The notes beneath the pieces are model-generated. The model was not told the DNA's origin. It saw only the letters and a list, made by a program, of their open reading frames with translations, and did not search any database. From the NCBI GenBank assembly GCA_947171615.1, contig CAMVYG010000033.1, positions 1 through 15,287 on the forward strand: 15,287 nt of DNA, in the 5' to 3' direction. Position numbers and translations under genes: made by a program. This DNA comes from an uncultured Clostridia bacterium. GTDB taxonomy: Bacteria; Bacillota; Clostridia; Oscillospirales; Acutalibacteraceae. How positions within the stretch are numbered: the first letter of the stretch is position 1; the number at the start of each line of letters is the position of its first letter. Of the stretch, positions 7,336-14,382 are shown piece by piece.

Positions 7336-7746
7336 ATGAAGAAGAATGTCATTCGTGCATTGGCCTTTGCGCTGCTGATGGTGTGTCTGCTGGCTTTTGC
7401 CGCCTGCGGCGGTAAATTTGCTACGGTTGAGGACTTTGTAAAGTCCGACATCATGCAGAAGCAGCTGGACGAAATGAAGAGCCAGCTGGGCGACCAGGCA
7501 GGTTCCCTGGAAGTTACCGGCGAGGGCAACAAGCTGATCTACACCTTCACATTTGATCTGGGCGATCAGGATGCGGAAACTGTTGGCGCTGCGCTGGAAA
7601 ACGCTCTGGAGTCTGCTTCCGGCACCTTCGAGACCATCGCAACCACTCTGAAGGATGCGGTCAAGGTGGAGAATCCCGTAGTTGTGGTTACTTATGTGGC
7701 TTCTGACGGAACAGAGCTTTGCTCCAAGGAGTTTGCCGCGAAGTAA
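7336..7746 (+). CDS. Small secreted lipoprotein, DUF4854-like (paralogue A)
   Basis: 136-aa predicted lipoprotein. Basic N-terminus MKKNVIR, hydrophobic stretch to about residue 23 and a lipobox-like FAAC with the lipidated cysteine at C24; Phe at -3 is less usual than Leu. The mature domain follows at once: FATVEDFVKSDIMQKQL, a strand EGNKLIYTFTF, a long Ala-rich helix (about 75-110) and the closing TELCSKEF. It resembles small Firmicute lipoproteins annotated as DUF4854, function unknown; that name is from memory. The ribosome-binding site is either AGAAAGG at 7318-7324 or the close GAGG at 7329-7332. It has its own promoter and terminator. A paralogue with the same domain follows at 7931-8455, so a local duplication is likely. 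The free cysteine in TELCSKEF is Tyr in the paralogue. Confidence 0.85.
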   Translation: MKKNVIRALAFALLMVCLLAFAACGGKFATVEDFVKSDIMQKQLDEMKSQLGDQAGSLEVTGEGNKLIYTFTFDLGDQDAETVGAALENALESASGTFETIATTLKDAVKVENPVVVVTYVASDGTELCSKEFAAK

Positions 7747-7771
7747 GAACAGCGGAAAAAAGATTTTTCTG

Positions 7772-7808
7772 GAAGGGAACCGCATTTGGAGGTTCCCTTC
7801 TGTCTTTA
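7772..7808 (+). terminator. Intrinsic terminator after lipoprotein A
   Basis: Perfect 10-bp stem GAAGGGAACC (7772-7781) / GGTTCCCTTC (7791-7800) with a 9-base loop, followed by TGTCTTTAT. It starts 25 nt after the stop codon. Confidence 0.85.
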
Positions 7809-7930
7809 TAGAGCGGTTTTGAAAACGGAAAAGACGGGTTTTTAAATTTTTCTCAGTAAGCTTTGGGGTCGGGAAATCCGGCTTCAGATAAGAGTTTTGG
7901 AAGGGACCGATGAAGAAAGGAATGAGTTTT

Positions 7931-8455
7931 ATGAAAAACATTTTCGTTCGTGTATTTGCTTGTATGCTGTTTATGGCCTGCATTCTGTCTCTGGCCGCAT
8001 GCAGCTCCGAAAAGAAGCCTGAATCGTCTGGCTCCTCTACCGGCAGTGCGGTTTCCTCCGGGGCTGGCAGCAGTGAAGGGGCTTCCTCTGAAAGCCCCGC
8101 CGGTGAGCGCACGGAAACGGGAAAATATGCTACCGTAAAGGATTTTGTCAACTCCGATTTAATGCAGAGCCAGTTGGAAACCATGAAGGCTCAGCTCGGT
8201 TCAGGAGGAGCGGATGTAGATATCACCGGCGAAGAGAGCAAGCTGATTTTTACCTTCCGCTATTCTTTGGGCGATCAGGAGCCGGAGGCCGTTTCCGCCA
8301 TTCTGGAAAGCAGCATGGCAAGCATGGAAAAAAATTTTGAAGGGCTGGCAAATTCCCTGAAGGACGCTGTGGAGGTGGAGAATCCTACCGTAGCAATTAT
8401 CTGTGTGGCGGAGGACGGCACAGAACTTTATTCCAAAGAGTTTACCGGGAAATAA
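7931..8455 (+). CDS. Small secreted lipoprotein, DUF4854-like with Ser/Gly-rich linker (paralogue B)
   Basis: Predicted lipoprotein of 174 aa. Signal peptide MKNIFVRVFA plus hydrophobic core, lipobox LAAC with C24, then a low-complexity Ser/Gly/Glu/Ala-rich linker (about residues 25-64) absent from paralogue A, then the same domain: YATVKDFVNSDLMQSQL, ESKLIFTFRY, an amphipathic helix, NSLKDAVEVENP and TELYSKEF at the end. Start ATG 7931 is chosen over ATG 7910: it has AGAAAGG at 7914-7920 at good spacing and gives a signal peptide exactly as long as that of paralogue A, while 7910 has its AAGGGA only 3 nt upstream. The linker probably extends the domain away from the membrane through the thick cell wall. 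It is separated from A by a terminator, so it should have its own promoter, though no good match was found. Function unknown. Confidence 0.85.
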   Translation: MKNIFVRVFACMLFMACILSLAACSSEKKPESSGSSTGSAVSSGAGSSEGASSESPAGERTETGKYATVKDFVNSDLMQSQLETMKAQLGSGGADVDITGEESKLIFTFRYSLGDQEPEAVSAILESSMASMEKNFEGLANSLKDAVEVENPTVAIICVAEDGTELYSKEFTGK

Positions 8456-8467
8456 TCGAAAAGTGGT

Positions 8468-8502
8468 GGAACCCCAGCGTGTGGTGGGGTTCCGTTCTTT
8501 TT
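8468..8502 (+). terminator. Intrinsic terminator after lipoprotein B
   Basis: Perfect 9-bp stem GGAACCCCA (8468-8476) / TGGGGTTCC (8485-8493), then GTTCTTTTT. It begins 12 nt past the stop codon. Confidence 0.9.
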
Positions 8503-8548
8503 ACTGTCTGAATGGAAAGTTCAGTCTTTGGCGGTTGTTTCCCCAGTC

Positions 8549-8577
8549 TTTACAAACGCTCCTTCCTGACGTATAAT
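8549..8577 (+). promoter_or_regulatory. Promoter of the interrupted epimerase gene
   Basis: TTTACA (8549-8554), 17-base spacer and perfect TATAAT (8572-8577), with the ribosome-binding site GGGAGGGA and the ATG (8601) directly downstream. The leader is very short. The promoter looks intact although the gene carries a stop codon. Confidence 0.75.
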
Positions 8578-8600
8578 TTTTTCGATGGGAGGGAGTTTTT

Positions 8601-9413
8601 ATGATCACTACTTTTTACGATCACGCGGCAGATATTTCCAGGCAGGAAAAGATCTCCATGACGGAAGCGCTTCAGGAGGTGCGGGCCTTGGGGATCGAAG
8701 GGCTGGAGGTCTCTCAGAACAATCTCCTTGGCAGGGAAGACGAACTGGGAAATGAGCTTGCCTATGCGGGGTTGAGCGTTTCCAGCATTCCAGCCTATTT
8801 TAATTTCGGTTTGGATTCCGAAGTGGAAAAGCAGGCTGTTCCCACCCTGGAAGCAGCCCGTTTTTGAGGGGTAACAAGAATTTTGGTGATCCCGGGTTTT
8901 TTCCGGCAGGAGGATCCGGAAGCGGAACGGGAACATCAGGCACAGCAAATGATCTCCTGCGTGAACCGGCTTTCAGAGCTGGCCGATGGGTATGGCGTCT
9001 CCCTGATTTTGGAGGATTACGACAATTCTCTGGCGCCCTTTTCCACCACACAGGGAATGAAACGGTTTTTAGAGGGCTGTTCCGATCTTTCCTGTTGTTT
9101 TGATACCGGAAATTTTGCGTTTGCCGGGGAAGATGAGCTTTCGGCTTACGAGGCTTTGAAGGACAGGATCACCTATGTGCACCTGAAGGATCGGGGGGAT
9201 TCACCTCTCAGTGGGGAAGCGCCCCTGACTGCCCTGGACGGCAAGGCGCTGTACCCTTCCCCTGTGGGAAGCGGCAGGATCAGGCTTCAGGAGCTTTTAT
9301 CCCGTCTGAATCGAGATGGCTACGATGGAAATTTTGCGCTGGAGCATTATGGCGCGGGGGAGATGCTGTCTTACCTGAGACGTTCTGTCTCCTGGCTGAA
9401 GGGGCAGCTTTGA
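8601..9413 (+). pseudogene. Sugar phosphate isomerase/epimerase-like gene interrupted by an in-frame TGA
   Basis: A TIM-barrel protein of the same superfamily as the gene at 5639, 270 codons, with TGA at codon 89 (8865-8867). Both sides are in one frame and the protein reads naturally across it: PTLEAARF-stop-GVTRILVIPGFF, where relatives typically have AARxLGVxRILVIPG. A one-base change from TTA (Leu) explains it. The downstream part keeps the superfamily residues: ILED (E138), CFDTGN (D168), YVHLKDR (H194) and FALEHYG (E248). The ATG at 8601 has GGGAGGGA upstream and a good promoter. Everything except the stop looks healthy, so the lesion is recent, a sequencing error, or bypassed by re-initiation at TTG 8883, which has GAGGGG at 8866-8871 ten bases or so upstream. 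The truncated 88-aa product alone would lack most of the barrel. Confidence 0.8.
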
Positions 9414-9464
9414 ACGAGCTTAGGTCTTATTGGGAAAATGAAACGACGTTCTCGAGATGCTCAG

Positions 9465-9514
9465 TCCATAAACAGACAGGCCGCTGATTTTACAGCGGCC
9501 TGTCTGTTTATGGA
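9465..9514. terminator. Perfect 22-bp hairpin, bidirectional terminator between convergent genes
   Basis: 9465-9486 and 9493-9514 are exact reverse complements around a 6-base loop; the inner part is GC-rich (GGCCGCTG) and the outer part AT-rich, giving T-rich tails in both directions. The right arm contains the stop codon and last two codons (His, Pro) of the minus-strand peptidase gene. It serves the interrupted epimerase gene on one strand and the MATE/peptidase operon on the other. Confidence 0.85.
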
Positions 9515-10449
9515 TGCCTTTCCGGCTCTGTCAGCGCTTCCAGCAGGCGGCAGCCCCCTGTTTGCAGCCAATCAATGTTTTCCTCTTCCAATACGGTGTC
9601 CCGTTTTGTATGGATACGACTGAGATACAGGCCAAAAAACCTGCTTTTCCGAAAAGCCGCGGCAGCGGCATAGCAGGGGAAGCCCATCTGATCGGAAGGG
9701 TAAAGAGTGGAAGAGGATTTTTCCCAGAGCACGGTTTTTCCAGCAGGAACCTCCTGCTCAAAGGCCTTTTGTAAAGCAGGCTTCCAAAGCTTTTGAGCGG
9801 ATTTGTTCAGAATCATCATCAGGTGATCGCCATCGGAAACGCAGTCCAGATTCAGGAGCAGCTTATCTTTCATGGATCCTTTATGCCGCTTTAAAAACAA
9901 ACGGGAGCCGATCAGGCCCAGCTCTTCATTGTCAAAGAAAACAAAAGCGGCTTTTTTCCGCTGTTCCTCTGGGAGAGAAGCATAGAGCTCACACAGGGAG
10001 ATGACGCCGGAGGTATTGTCATTGGCGGTGTGGGGGTTGGGCTTTCCGGCGAAAAACAGCAGCAGGCAAATGAGAACGGCGGCAAGGCTTCCAAAATAAG
10101 CCGCGAAAAAATTGTGCGTCAGCTTTGTAAGAAGAAAAGAGGTTCCAAAGGCCACGGTAAAAAACACCGCGCATAAAAGCAGATTATAAAGGAGATACAG
10201 AGGAATATTTTTCGGGGTGAGGAAATTGGGAATGGGCAGGGTGGTACAGGTGTCGTAATGGGCGGAAAATACCACCTGCGCTTGATCGGGATTGCCCAAA
10301 ATCAGATTATTGCTACGGATCAGCCGACCCCCGGTTTCCTGGGAAAGCTCCGGCAGCCGTGCTTTCAGAAACTCCCGAAAAGCGGCTTTTTGCTTTTTTG
10401 TGTTCCGAACCTGGTAGCGCTCCAAAATTTCCCGGGAAAGCTCTGTCAT
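9508..10449 (-). CDS. Membrane-inserted M28-family metallopeptidase
   Basis: Predicted two-zinc aminopeptidase-like hydrolase of the M28 (Zn carboxypeptidase-like) family, 313 aa. The zinc and catalytic residues are all present in order: HYDT (H64, D66), NDNTSG (D144), DNEELG (E175 catalytic, E176 ligand), NLDCVSDG (D202) and RIH (H280). Between the first two motifs, residues about 80-134 form a strongly hydrophobic stretch that looks like two membrane helices, so the enzyme is probably membrane-anchored with an insertion inside the catalytic fold. No signal peptide is seen at the N-terminus. The minus-strand ribosome-binding site AAAAGGAGCT (10459-10468) overlaps the MATE stop codon, so the two genes are translationally close and co-transcribed. 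Substrate unknown. The gene ends inside the bidirectional terminator. Confidence 0.85.
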   Translation of the reverse strand: MTELSREILERYQVRNTKKQKAAFREFLKARLPELSQETGGRLIRSNNLILGNPDQAQVVFSAHYDTCTTLPIPNFLTPKNIPLYLLYNLLLCAVFFTVAFGTSFLLTKLTHNFFAAYFGSLAAVLICLLLFFAGKPNPHTANDNTSGVISLCELYASLPEEQRKKAAFVFFDNEELGLIGSRLFLKRHKGSMKDKLLLNLDCVSDGDHLMMILNKSAQKLWKPALQKAFEQEVPAGKTVLWEKSSSTLYPSDQMGFPCYAAAAAFRKSRFFGLYLSRIHTKRDTVLEEENIDWLQTGGCRLLEALTEPERHP

Positions 10450-10465
10450 TTTGTATCAGCTCCTT

Positions 10466-11854
10466 TTATCGGGTGTTTGCCGTCTCTAAATGCTTGATCT
10501 CTTTGGAATACAGGCGAAGGAAGAAAAACACACTGGCTGCCAGGGAAACGGTTTCCGCGATGGGGAAGGCCCACCATACGGCGCCTACCTCTCCCACAAG
10601 CATCGATAAAAGCCAGGCTACGGGCACCAGCACAATCAACTGGCGCATCAGGGAAATGATTAAACTATAGGTTCCCTTTCCGACAGACTGGAACAAGGTG
10701 GAGGACACAAAGCCCAGAGCGGCGAACAGGAAGCAGGTGCAGATGATCCGCAGGGCGGGAACACCGATCTCCAAAAGCTTTGAAGACGCGCTGAAAATGC
10801 CGAGAAGCTGTTCCGGCAGCAGCAAAAATACCAGCATGCCTGCCGCCATAATGATAAAGGCGATGATACAGCCCAGCTTGAAAGCGGAAAGCAGCCTGTG
10901 CTTGTTTTTTGCCCCATAGTTGTAGCCCATAATGGGAAGCAGTCCCTGAGTCAAGCCGAAGACAGGCATGAACACAAAGGATTGAAGCTTAAAATACAGG
11001 CCGAATACGGTATAGGCTTCTGTGGAAAAACGGGAAAGAATACCGTTCATGGCCATATTCATTACCGTGCCGATGGCCTGCATGACAATGGCGGGCAACC
11101 CCACGGCGTAAATGTTCCGAATCGTGTGAAAACTTAGCCGAAAGCCTTTAAAGCTGATTTTGATTTCATGCTTCCCGAGGGCCATTACAAGAATACACAC
11201 GATCATGGAAACAATCTGTCCGGCTACCGTGGCTACCGCCGCGCCGGTCACACCCAGGGCGGGCATGCCGAAATAGCCGAAGATGAAAATGGGGTCCAGA
11301 ACGATATTCGTAATAGCTCCCACCAGCTGGAACACCATGGGCCAGATCATATTGCCCGTGGCCTGTAAGGTTTTTTCCAGCATGACGGAAATAAAGCAGC
11401 CGAAAGAGAAAATGCAGCAGACGGAAATGTACTGGTCGCCCATATGAATGATCTCCGGATCGGATTCAAACATCTGAAAGAAAGGCGTAGTGAAAAAAGC
11501 GCCGTATACGGCAAAGGCCAGAGAGGTAATGATGCCCAGCAGCAGGCCGTGAACCGCCGCGGAGCATGCCTCGTCTCTGCGTCTCTGCCCCAGCCTTCGG
11601 GAGATCAGGGAGGTAACGCCCACTGCCGTACCTACCGCAAAGGCAATTTGCAAGTTCTGAATGGGGAAGGCCAGGGAAACGGCGGAAAGGGCCTTTTGGC
11701 TGAGCTGAGAAACAAAGTAGCTGTCTACAATGTTGTAAAGGGCCTGCACCAGCATGGAAAACATGGCGGGCAGTGACATGGAAAAAATCAGGGGCAGCAT
11801 AGGCGCTGTGCCCATTTTGTTCTGGGGCTGTGCGGTGTTGCTCAAAAAATCCAT
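10466..11854 (-). CDS. MATE family efflux transporter
   Basis: Multidrug and toxic compound extrusion family membrane protein, a cation-coupled exporter of small molecules. 462 aa, usual length, with about 12 hydrophobic segments in two related halves. Diagnostic stretches are MGTAPMLPLIFSMSLPAM followed by LVQALYNIVDSYFVSQL near the N-terminus, SLAFPIQNLQIAFAVG with GVTSLISRRLGQ, and in the second half PIMGYNYGAKN. The start ATG (complement of 11852-11854) has only a weak site (GAGACAGG) directly upstream, but a 10-15-residue hydrophilic lead before KMGT is normal in this family. It is transcribed from a promoter at 11979-12007 and is first in an operon with the M28 peptidase 16 nt downstream. 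The substrate is not predictable. Confidence 0.93.
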   Translation of the reverse strand: MDFLSNTAQPQNKMGTAPMLPLIFSMSLPAMFSMLVQALYNIVDSYFVSQLSQKALSAVSLAFPIQNLQIAFAVGTAVGVTSLISRRLGQRRRDEACSAAVHGLLLGIITSLAFAVYGAFFTTPFFQMFESDPEIIHMGDQYISVCCIFSFGCFISVMLEKTLQATGNMIWPMVFQLVGAITNIVLDPIFIFGYFGMPALGVTGAAVATVAGQIVSMIVCILVMALGKHEIKISFKGFRLSFHTIRNIYAVGLPAIVMQAIGTVMNMAMNGILSRFSTEAYTVFGLYFKLQSFVFMPVFGLTQGLLPIMGYNYGAKNKHRLLSAFKLGCIIAFIIMAAGMLVFLLLPEQLLGIFSASSKLLEIGVPALRIICTCFLFAALGFVSSTLFQSVGKGTYSLIISLMRQLIVLVPVAWLLSMLVGEVGAVWWAFPIAETVSLAASVFFFLRLYSKEIKHLETANTR

Positions 11855-11978
11855 CCTGTCTCACGCTCTGAAGCTGACGCAAAAACTGCCGGAACTCGGC
11901 GACACGGCCTTGTTGGCGGGCAGGAAAACTTGCTCTGCGGCAAAAGAACGTTTTTGAAAAATTTGAAATATCCTTTCT

Positions 11979-12007
11979 ATTTTAACACAGTGCGACAGAG
12001 TTTTCAA
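11979..12007 (-). promoter_or_regulatory. Promoter of the MATE-peptidase operon
   Basis: On the minus strand TTGAAA (12007-12002), 17-base spacer and TAAAAT (11984-11979). It predicts a leader of about 115-120 nt before the MATE start. It lies in the divergent interval shared with the DUF378 gene; a matching plus-strand promoter was only weak (TTGAAT-18-CACAAT, near 12029-12058). Confidence 0.65.
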
Positions 12008-12099
12008 TCTCACAATATTCAAAAAGGAGTTGAATAAACCTCGTCAGAAGGGACACAATAAGGACGACCTGGAATTTTCAAGTAAAGAGGTAGAACAGT

Positions 12100-12306
12100 A
12101 TGACGGTATTAGATCGTATCGCTTTAGCTCTCGCTATCATCGGCGGGATCAACTGGGGCCTTGTAGGCATTTTCCAGTTTGACCTGGTGGCCTGGATCTG
12201 CGGCGGGCAGGGTTCCGTGATTGCCCGGATCATTTACGTGATCGTGGCTATTGCCGCCCTGTGGTGCATCGCCCTGTTGTTCCGGGATGACAGAGAAAGA
12301 GCATAA
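12100..12306 (+). CDS. DUF378 small membrane protein
   Basis: A 68-aa protein with two hydrophobic helices (about residues 5-27 and 41-62) and a charged tail RDDRERA. The IGGINWGLVGIFQFDLVA segment is the hallmark of DUF378 (YuzA-like) proteins, widespread in Firmicutes, function unknown. The start is clear: AAAGAGGT at 12084-12091 is eight bases before the ATG. It is monocistronic, with a strong terminator just after it. Confidence 0.9.
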   Translation: MTVLDRIALALAIIGGINWGLVGIFQFDLVAWICGGQGSVIARIIYVIVAIAALWCIALLFRDDRERA

Positions 12307-12314
12307 CTGTTTGC

Positions 12315-12361
12315 AAAATGTCAGCGGGTGGCTTTCTGCTGCCCGCTGACATTTTGTTTTC
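12315..12361 (+). terminator. Intrinsic terminator after the DUF378 gene
   Basis: Perfect 14-bp stem AAAATGTCAGCGGG (12315-12328) / CCCGCTGACATTTT (12342-12355), then TGTTTTC. It begins 8 nt after the stop codon. Confidence 0.92.
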
Positions 12362-12378
12362 TCAAGCTGAAAAACTGT

Positions 12379-12406
12379 TTGACAAATCTGAAACCGGGGC
12401 GATAAT
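12379..12406 (+). promoter_or_regulatory. Promoter of the penicillin-binding protein gene
   Basis: Consensus TTGACA (12379-12384), 16-base spacer and GATAAT (12401-12406). It predicts a leader of about 100 nt before the ATG at 12516. Confidence 0.75.
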
Positions 12407-12515
12407 GTGAAAAATGCTTTTTCACACACCGTTTTTGTGCCTTTGCCGCAAAACTCAAAGCGGCAATCGGCTGCAACCACCGGCACAAATTCCGAAAAAA
12501 GAATGGGTGATTTTT

Positions 12516-14135
12516 ATGAAACGAAAAGCGTATGCTGTGTTTTCCCTGCTTTTGATTTTGCTGGGAGCCGCCTGTTTTTCCATTGCCAGTGTGTCCGGCA
12601 GCGCGGAATATGTGGCGGCAGCGGAAGGGCAGAGCGTCTACAGGTTGGATGTGGCGCAGACCCGGGGCGGTATTTATGATTGTGAGCTTCGCCCGCTGGT
12701 AGGCGAAAAAAGAAAGTGGGTGGCGGCAGTAGCGCCTACCATAGAGGCCATCGGCGCGCTGGAAAAAGCCACGGAGGGCAATTACCGGCAGCGGCTTGCT
12801 TTGGCTTTGGAAGACGGGAAGCCTTTTCTAATGGAGCTGGAGCGCAGCCTGGAAAACCCCTGCATCGATTTGTTCAGCGTACCCCAGCGGTATAAAAAAG
12901 ACCAGCTCGCGCCCCATGTGATCGGCTATCTGGACAGCATGGGAAGCGGCGTCAGCGGCATAGAGCTCGCCATGAACGATGTGCTGGAAAGCCATACCGG
13001 AAAGGCCACGGTTTATTACCAGGTAGACGCTTTAGGCCGGGTGGTGGCCGGAGGAGACCGGCAGGTATCTGACACCCTGCGGGAATCCCGGGGCGGCGTG
13101 GCCCTGACCCTGAACAGCGACCTGCAGGAAGTGGTGGAGAAAGCCGCGGCTCCTTTGAACAAAGGGGCGGTGGTGGTAACAGAGGTGCCGAATTGTGAGA
13201 TCCGGGCGCTGGCAAGTTTACCCGCCTATTCTCCCGTGGATCTGGGAGCGGCGGCAGAGAACCCGGAAAGCCCTCTGGTGAACCGGGCCTTCTCTGCCTA
13301 TGCGCCCGGTTCGGTTTTCAAGCTGGTAGGGGCGGCAGCTAAGCTGGAGAATGGAGGAAGCCTTCAGGACAGCTATGAGTGTACCGGTGTGATAAACGCC
13401 GGAGGAATGCTTTTTCACTGCTTCGATGGCATGGCTCACGGCAAGGTGGATTTAAAGGGAGCGTTGGAGCACTCTTGTAACTGCTATTTTATCAACACCG
13501 GCAGAAGCCTGGGGGGACAGAATATCCTGAATATGGCCTATAACCTGGGGCTGGGGGCAGAGCAGGAATTTGGCCGCGGCCTGTTTTCCGAGGCAGGTAC
13601 ACTGCCGGAGGCGGCTTCTCTGGAAAATGCCCGGGCCTTGGCTAATTTTTCCTTTGGTCAGGGGGAGCTGACCGTTACTCCGGTGCAGATGTGCGCTGTA
13701 GTAAATGCCATTGCTTCCGGCGGCACCTATTACTCTCCCAAGCTGATCGCGGGAACGGTAGACAGCGAAATGAGGCTGACGAAAAGCCGCGCTGTTTCGG
13801 ATAAAACACTGCGGGTCATGTCGGCGGCAACTGCCGAAACCCTGAAAAGCTGCATGGAGGGCGCGGTAAAGGAAGGCACCGCCAAACCCGGAGCGCCTGA
13901 AAACTGCAAAGCAGGGGTGAAAACCGGCACGGCACAGACCGGCGTGTACCAGGGAAAAGAAGAACTGCTCCACTTCTGGTACTGCGGCTATGTCTGCGAT
14001 GAAACCGGCCCCCGCTACTGTATTACCGTTTTGCGGGAATCTGCCGCGGACGACCTGGGTTCTACCGCCAGAGTATTCCGCACCGTGGCGGAATATCTGG
14101 GGGAAAGCATGGCGGCGGAGCAGGGAGGGCAGTAA
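12516..14135 (+). CDS. Penicillin-binding transpeptidase, class B-like
   Basis: Membrane-anchored D,D-transpeptidase that cross-links peptidoglycan outside the cell and is the target of beta-lactams. 539 aa from ATG 12516. One N-terminal transmembrane segment (about residues 5-27), an RGGIYD motif at 50-55 (the RGxIxDRN region of class B PBPs, here without Arg-Asn), a non-catalytic N-terminal domain to about 195 and a transpeptidase domain with all three active-site motifs: SVFK (S266 nucleophile, K269), SCN (320-322) and KTGT (469-472). No transglycosylase domain is seen. The frame is open upstream to 12414, but 12516 gives a proper membrane anchor and has GGTGA at 12506-12510. It has its own promoter and no FtsW/RodA partner beside it. 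It carries at least 14 cysteines, many for an extracytoplasmic protein. Whether it is PbpA-, FtsI- or SpoVD-like cannot be told by eye. Confidence 0.92.
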   Translation: MKRKAYAVFSLLLILLGAACFSIASVSGSAEYVAAAEGQSVYRLDVAQTRGGIYDCELRPLVGEKRKWVAAVAPTIEAIGALEKATEGNYRQRLALALEDGKPFLMELERSLENPCIDLFSVPQRYKKDQLAPHVIGYLDSMGSGVSGIELAMNDVLESHTGKATVYYQVDALGRVVAGGDRQVSDTLRESRGGVALTLNSDLQEVVEKAAAPLNKGAVVVTEVPNCEIRALASLPAYSPVDLGAAAENPESPLVNRAFSAYAPGSVFKLVGAAAKLENGGSLQDSYECTGVINAGGMLFHCFDGMAHGKVDLKGALEHSCNCYFINTGRSLGGQNILNMAYNLGLGAEQEFGRGLFSEAGTLPEAASLENARALANFSFGQGELTVTPVQMCAVVNAIASGGTYYSPKLIAGTVDSEMRLTKSRAVSDKTLRVMSAATAETLKSCMEGAVKEGTAKPGAPENCKAGVKTGTAQTGVYQGKEELLHFWYCGYVCDETGPRYCITVLRESAADDLGSTARVFRTVAEYLGESMAAEQGGQ

Positions 14136-14320
14136 ACCGGGCTGCTGCTTGCAGGACATAGCCATAAGACGCGAGACCTTTCTACCGATCCCTGATTTTG
14201 AGACTTGCAGTTATGATGTTTCATGGGCTGCAAAAGCTTGATGGATCGCAGTCAAAACTCATTTCCATTTTTAGCATTCCTTTCAAAAGAATAATTCCCT
14301 GTTATCTGCATAAAATGAAA

Positions 14321-14344
14321 TGTACAAAGTTGACAAGTTGTACA
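14321..14344. promoter_or_regulatory. Candidate operator: perfect inverted repeat over the -35 box
   Basis: TGTACAA (14321-14327) and TTGTACA (14338-14344) are exact inverted copies separated by 10 bases, placing half-site centres 17 bp apart. The -35 hexamer TTGACA (14330-14335) lies between them. This is a plausible binding site for the antitoxin or TA complex of the operon that follows, as TA modules are usually autoregulated. Confidence 0.65.
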
Positions 14345-14358
14345 ATTTGTGGTAAAGT
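14330..14358 (+). promoter_or_regulatory. Promoter of the toxin-antitoxin operon
   Basis: Consensus TTGACA (14330-14335), 17-base spacer, TAAAGT (14353-14358). The expected transcription start at about 14365 is only 18 nt before the preferred antitoxin start, giving a minimal leader that contains AAAGGGG. Confidence 0.8.
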
Positions 14359-14382
14359 AGAGGTGCAAAGGGGATGAACGAG

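Noticed and set aside
7300..8184. Minus-strand 294-codon frame across both lipoprotein genes
   Set aside because: It crosses a promoter and a terminator of plus-strand genes that have signal peptides and paired domains. No ribosome-binding site or recognisable motif.
8865..8900. Selenocysteine insertion at the TGA, with the GC-rich hairpin near 8890 as SECIS
   Set aside because: The position is a structural Leu in relatives, not a catalytic Cys. The hairpin (CCGGG/CCGG) is weak, and no selenocysteine machinery is in view.
8601..9413. A frameshift as the cause of the split epimerase
   Set aside because: Both halves are in the same frame and the protein reads smoothly across the TGA; only a point nonsense change is needed.
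13452..14165. Minus-strand 237-codon frame inside the PBP gene
   Set aside because: It is antisense to the transpeptidase motifs SCN and KTG and has no protein-like features of its own.
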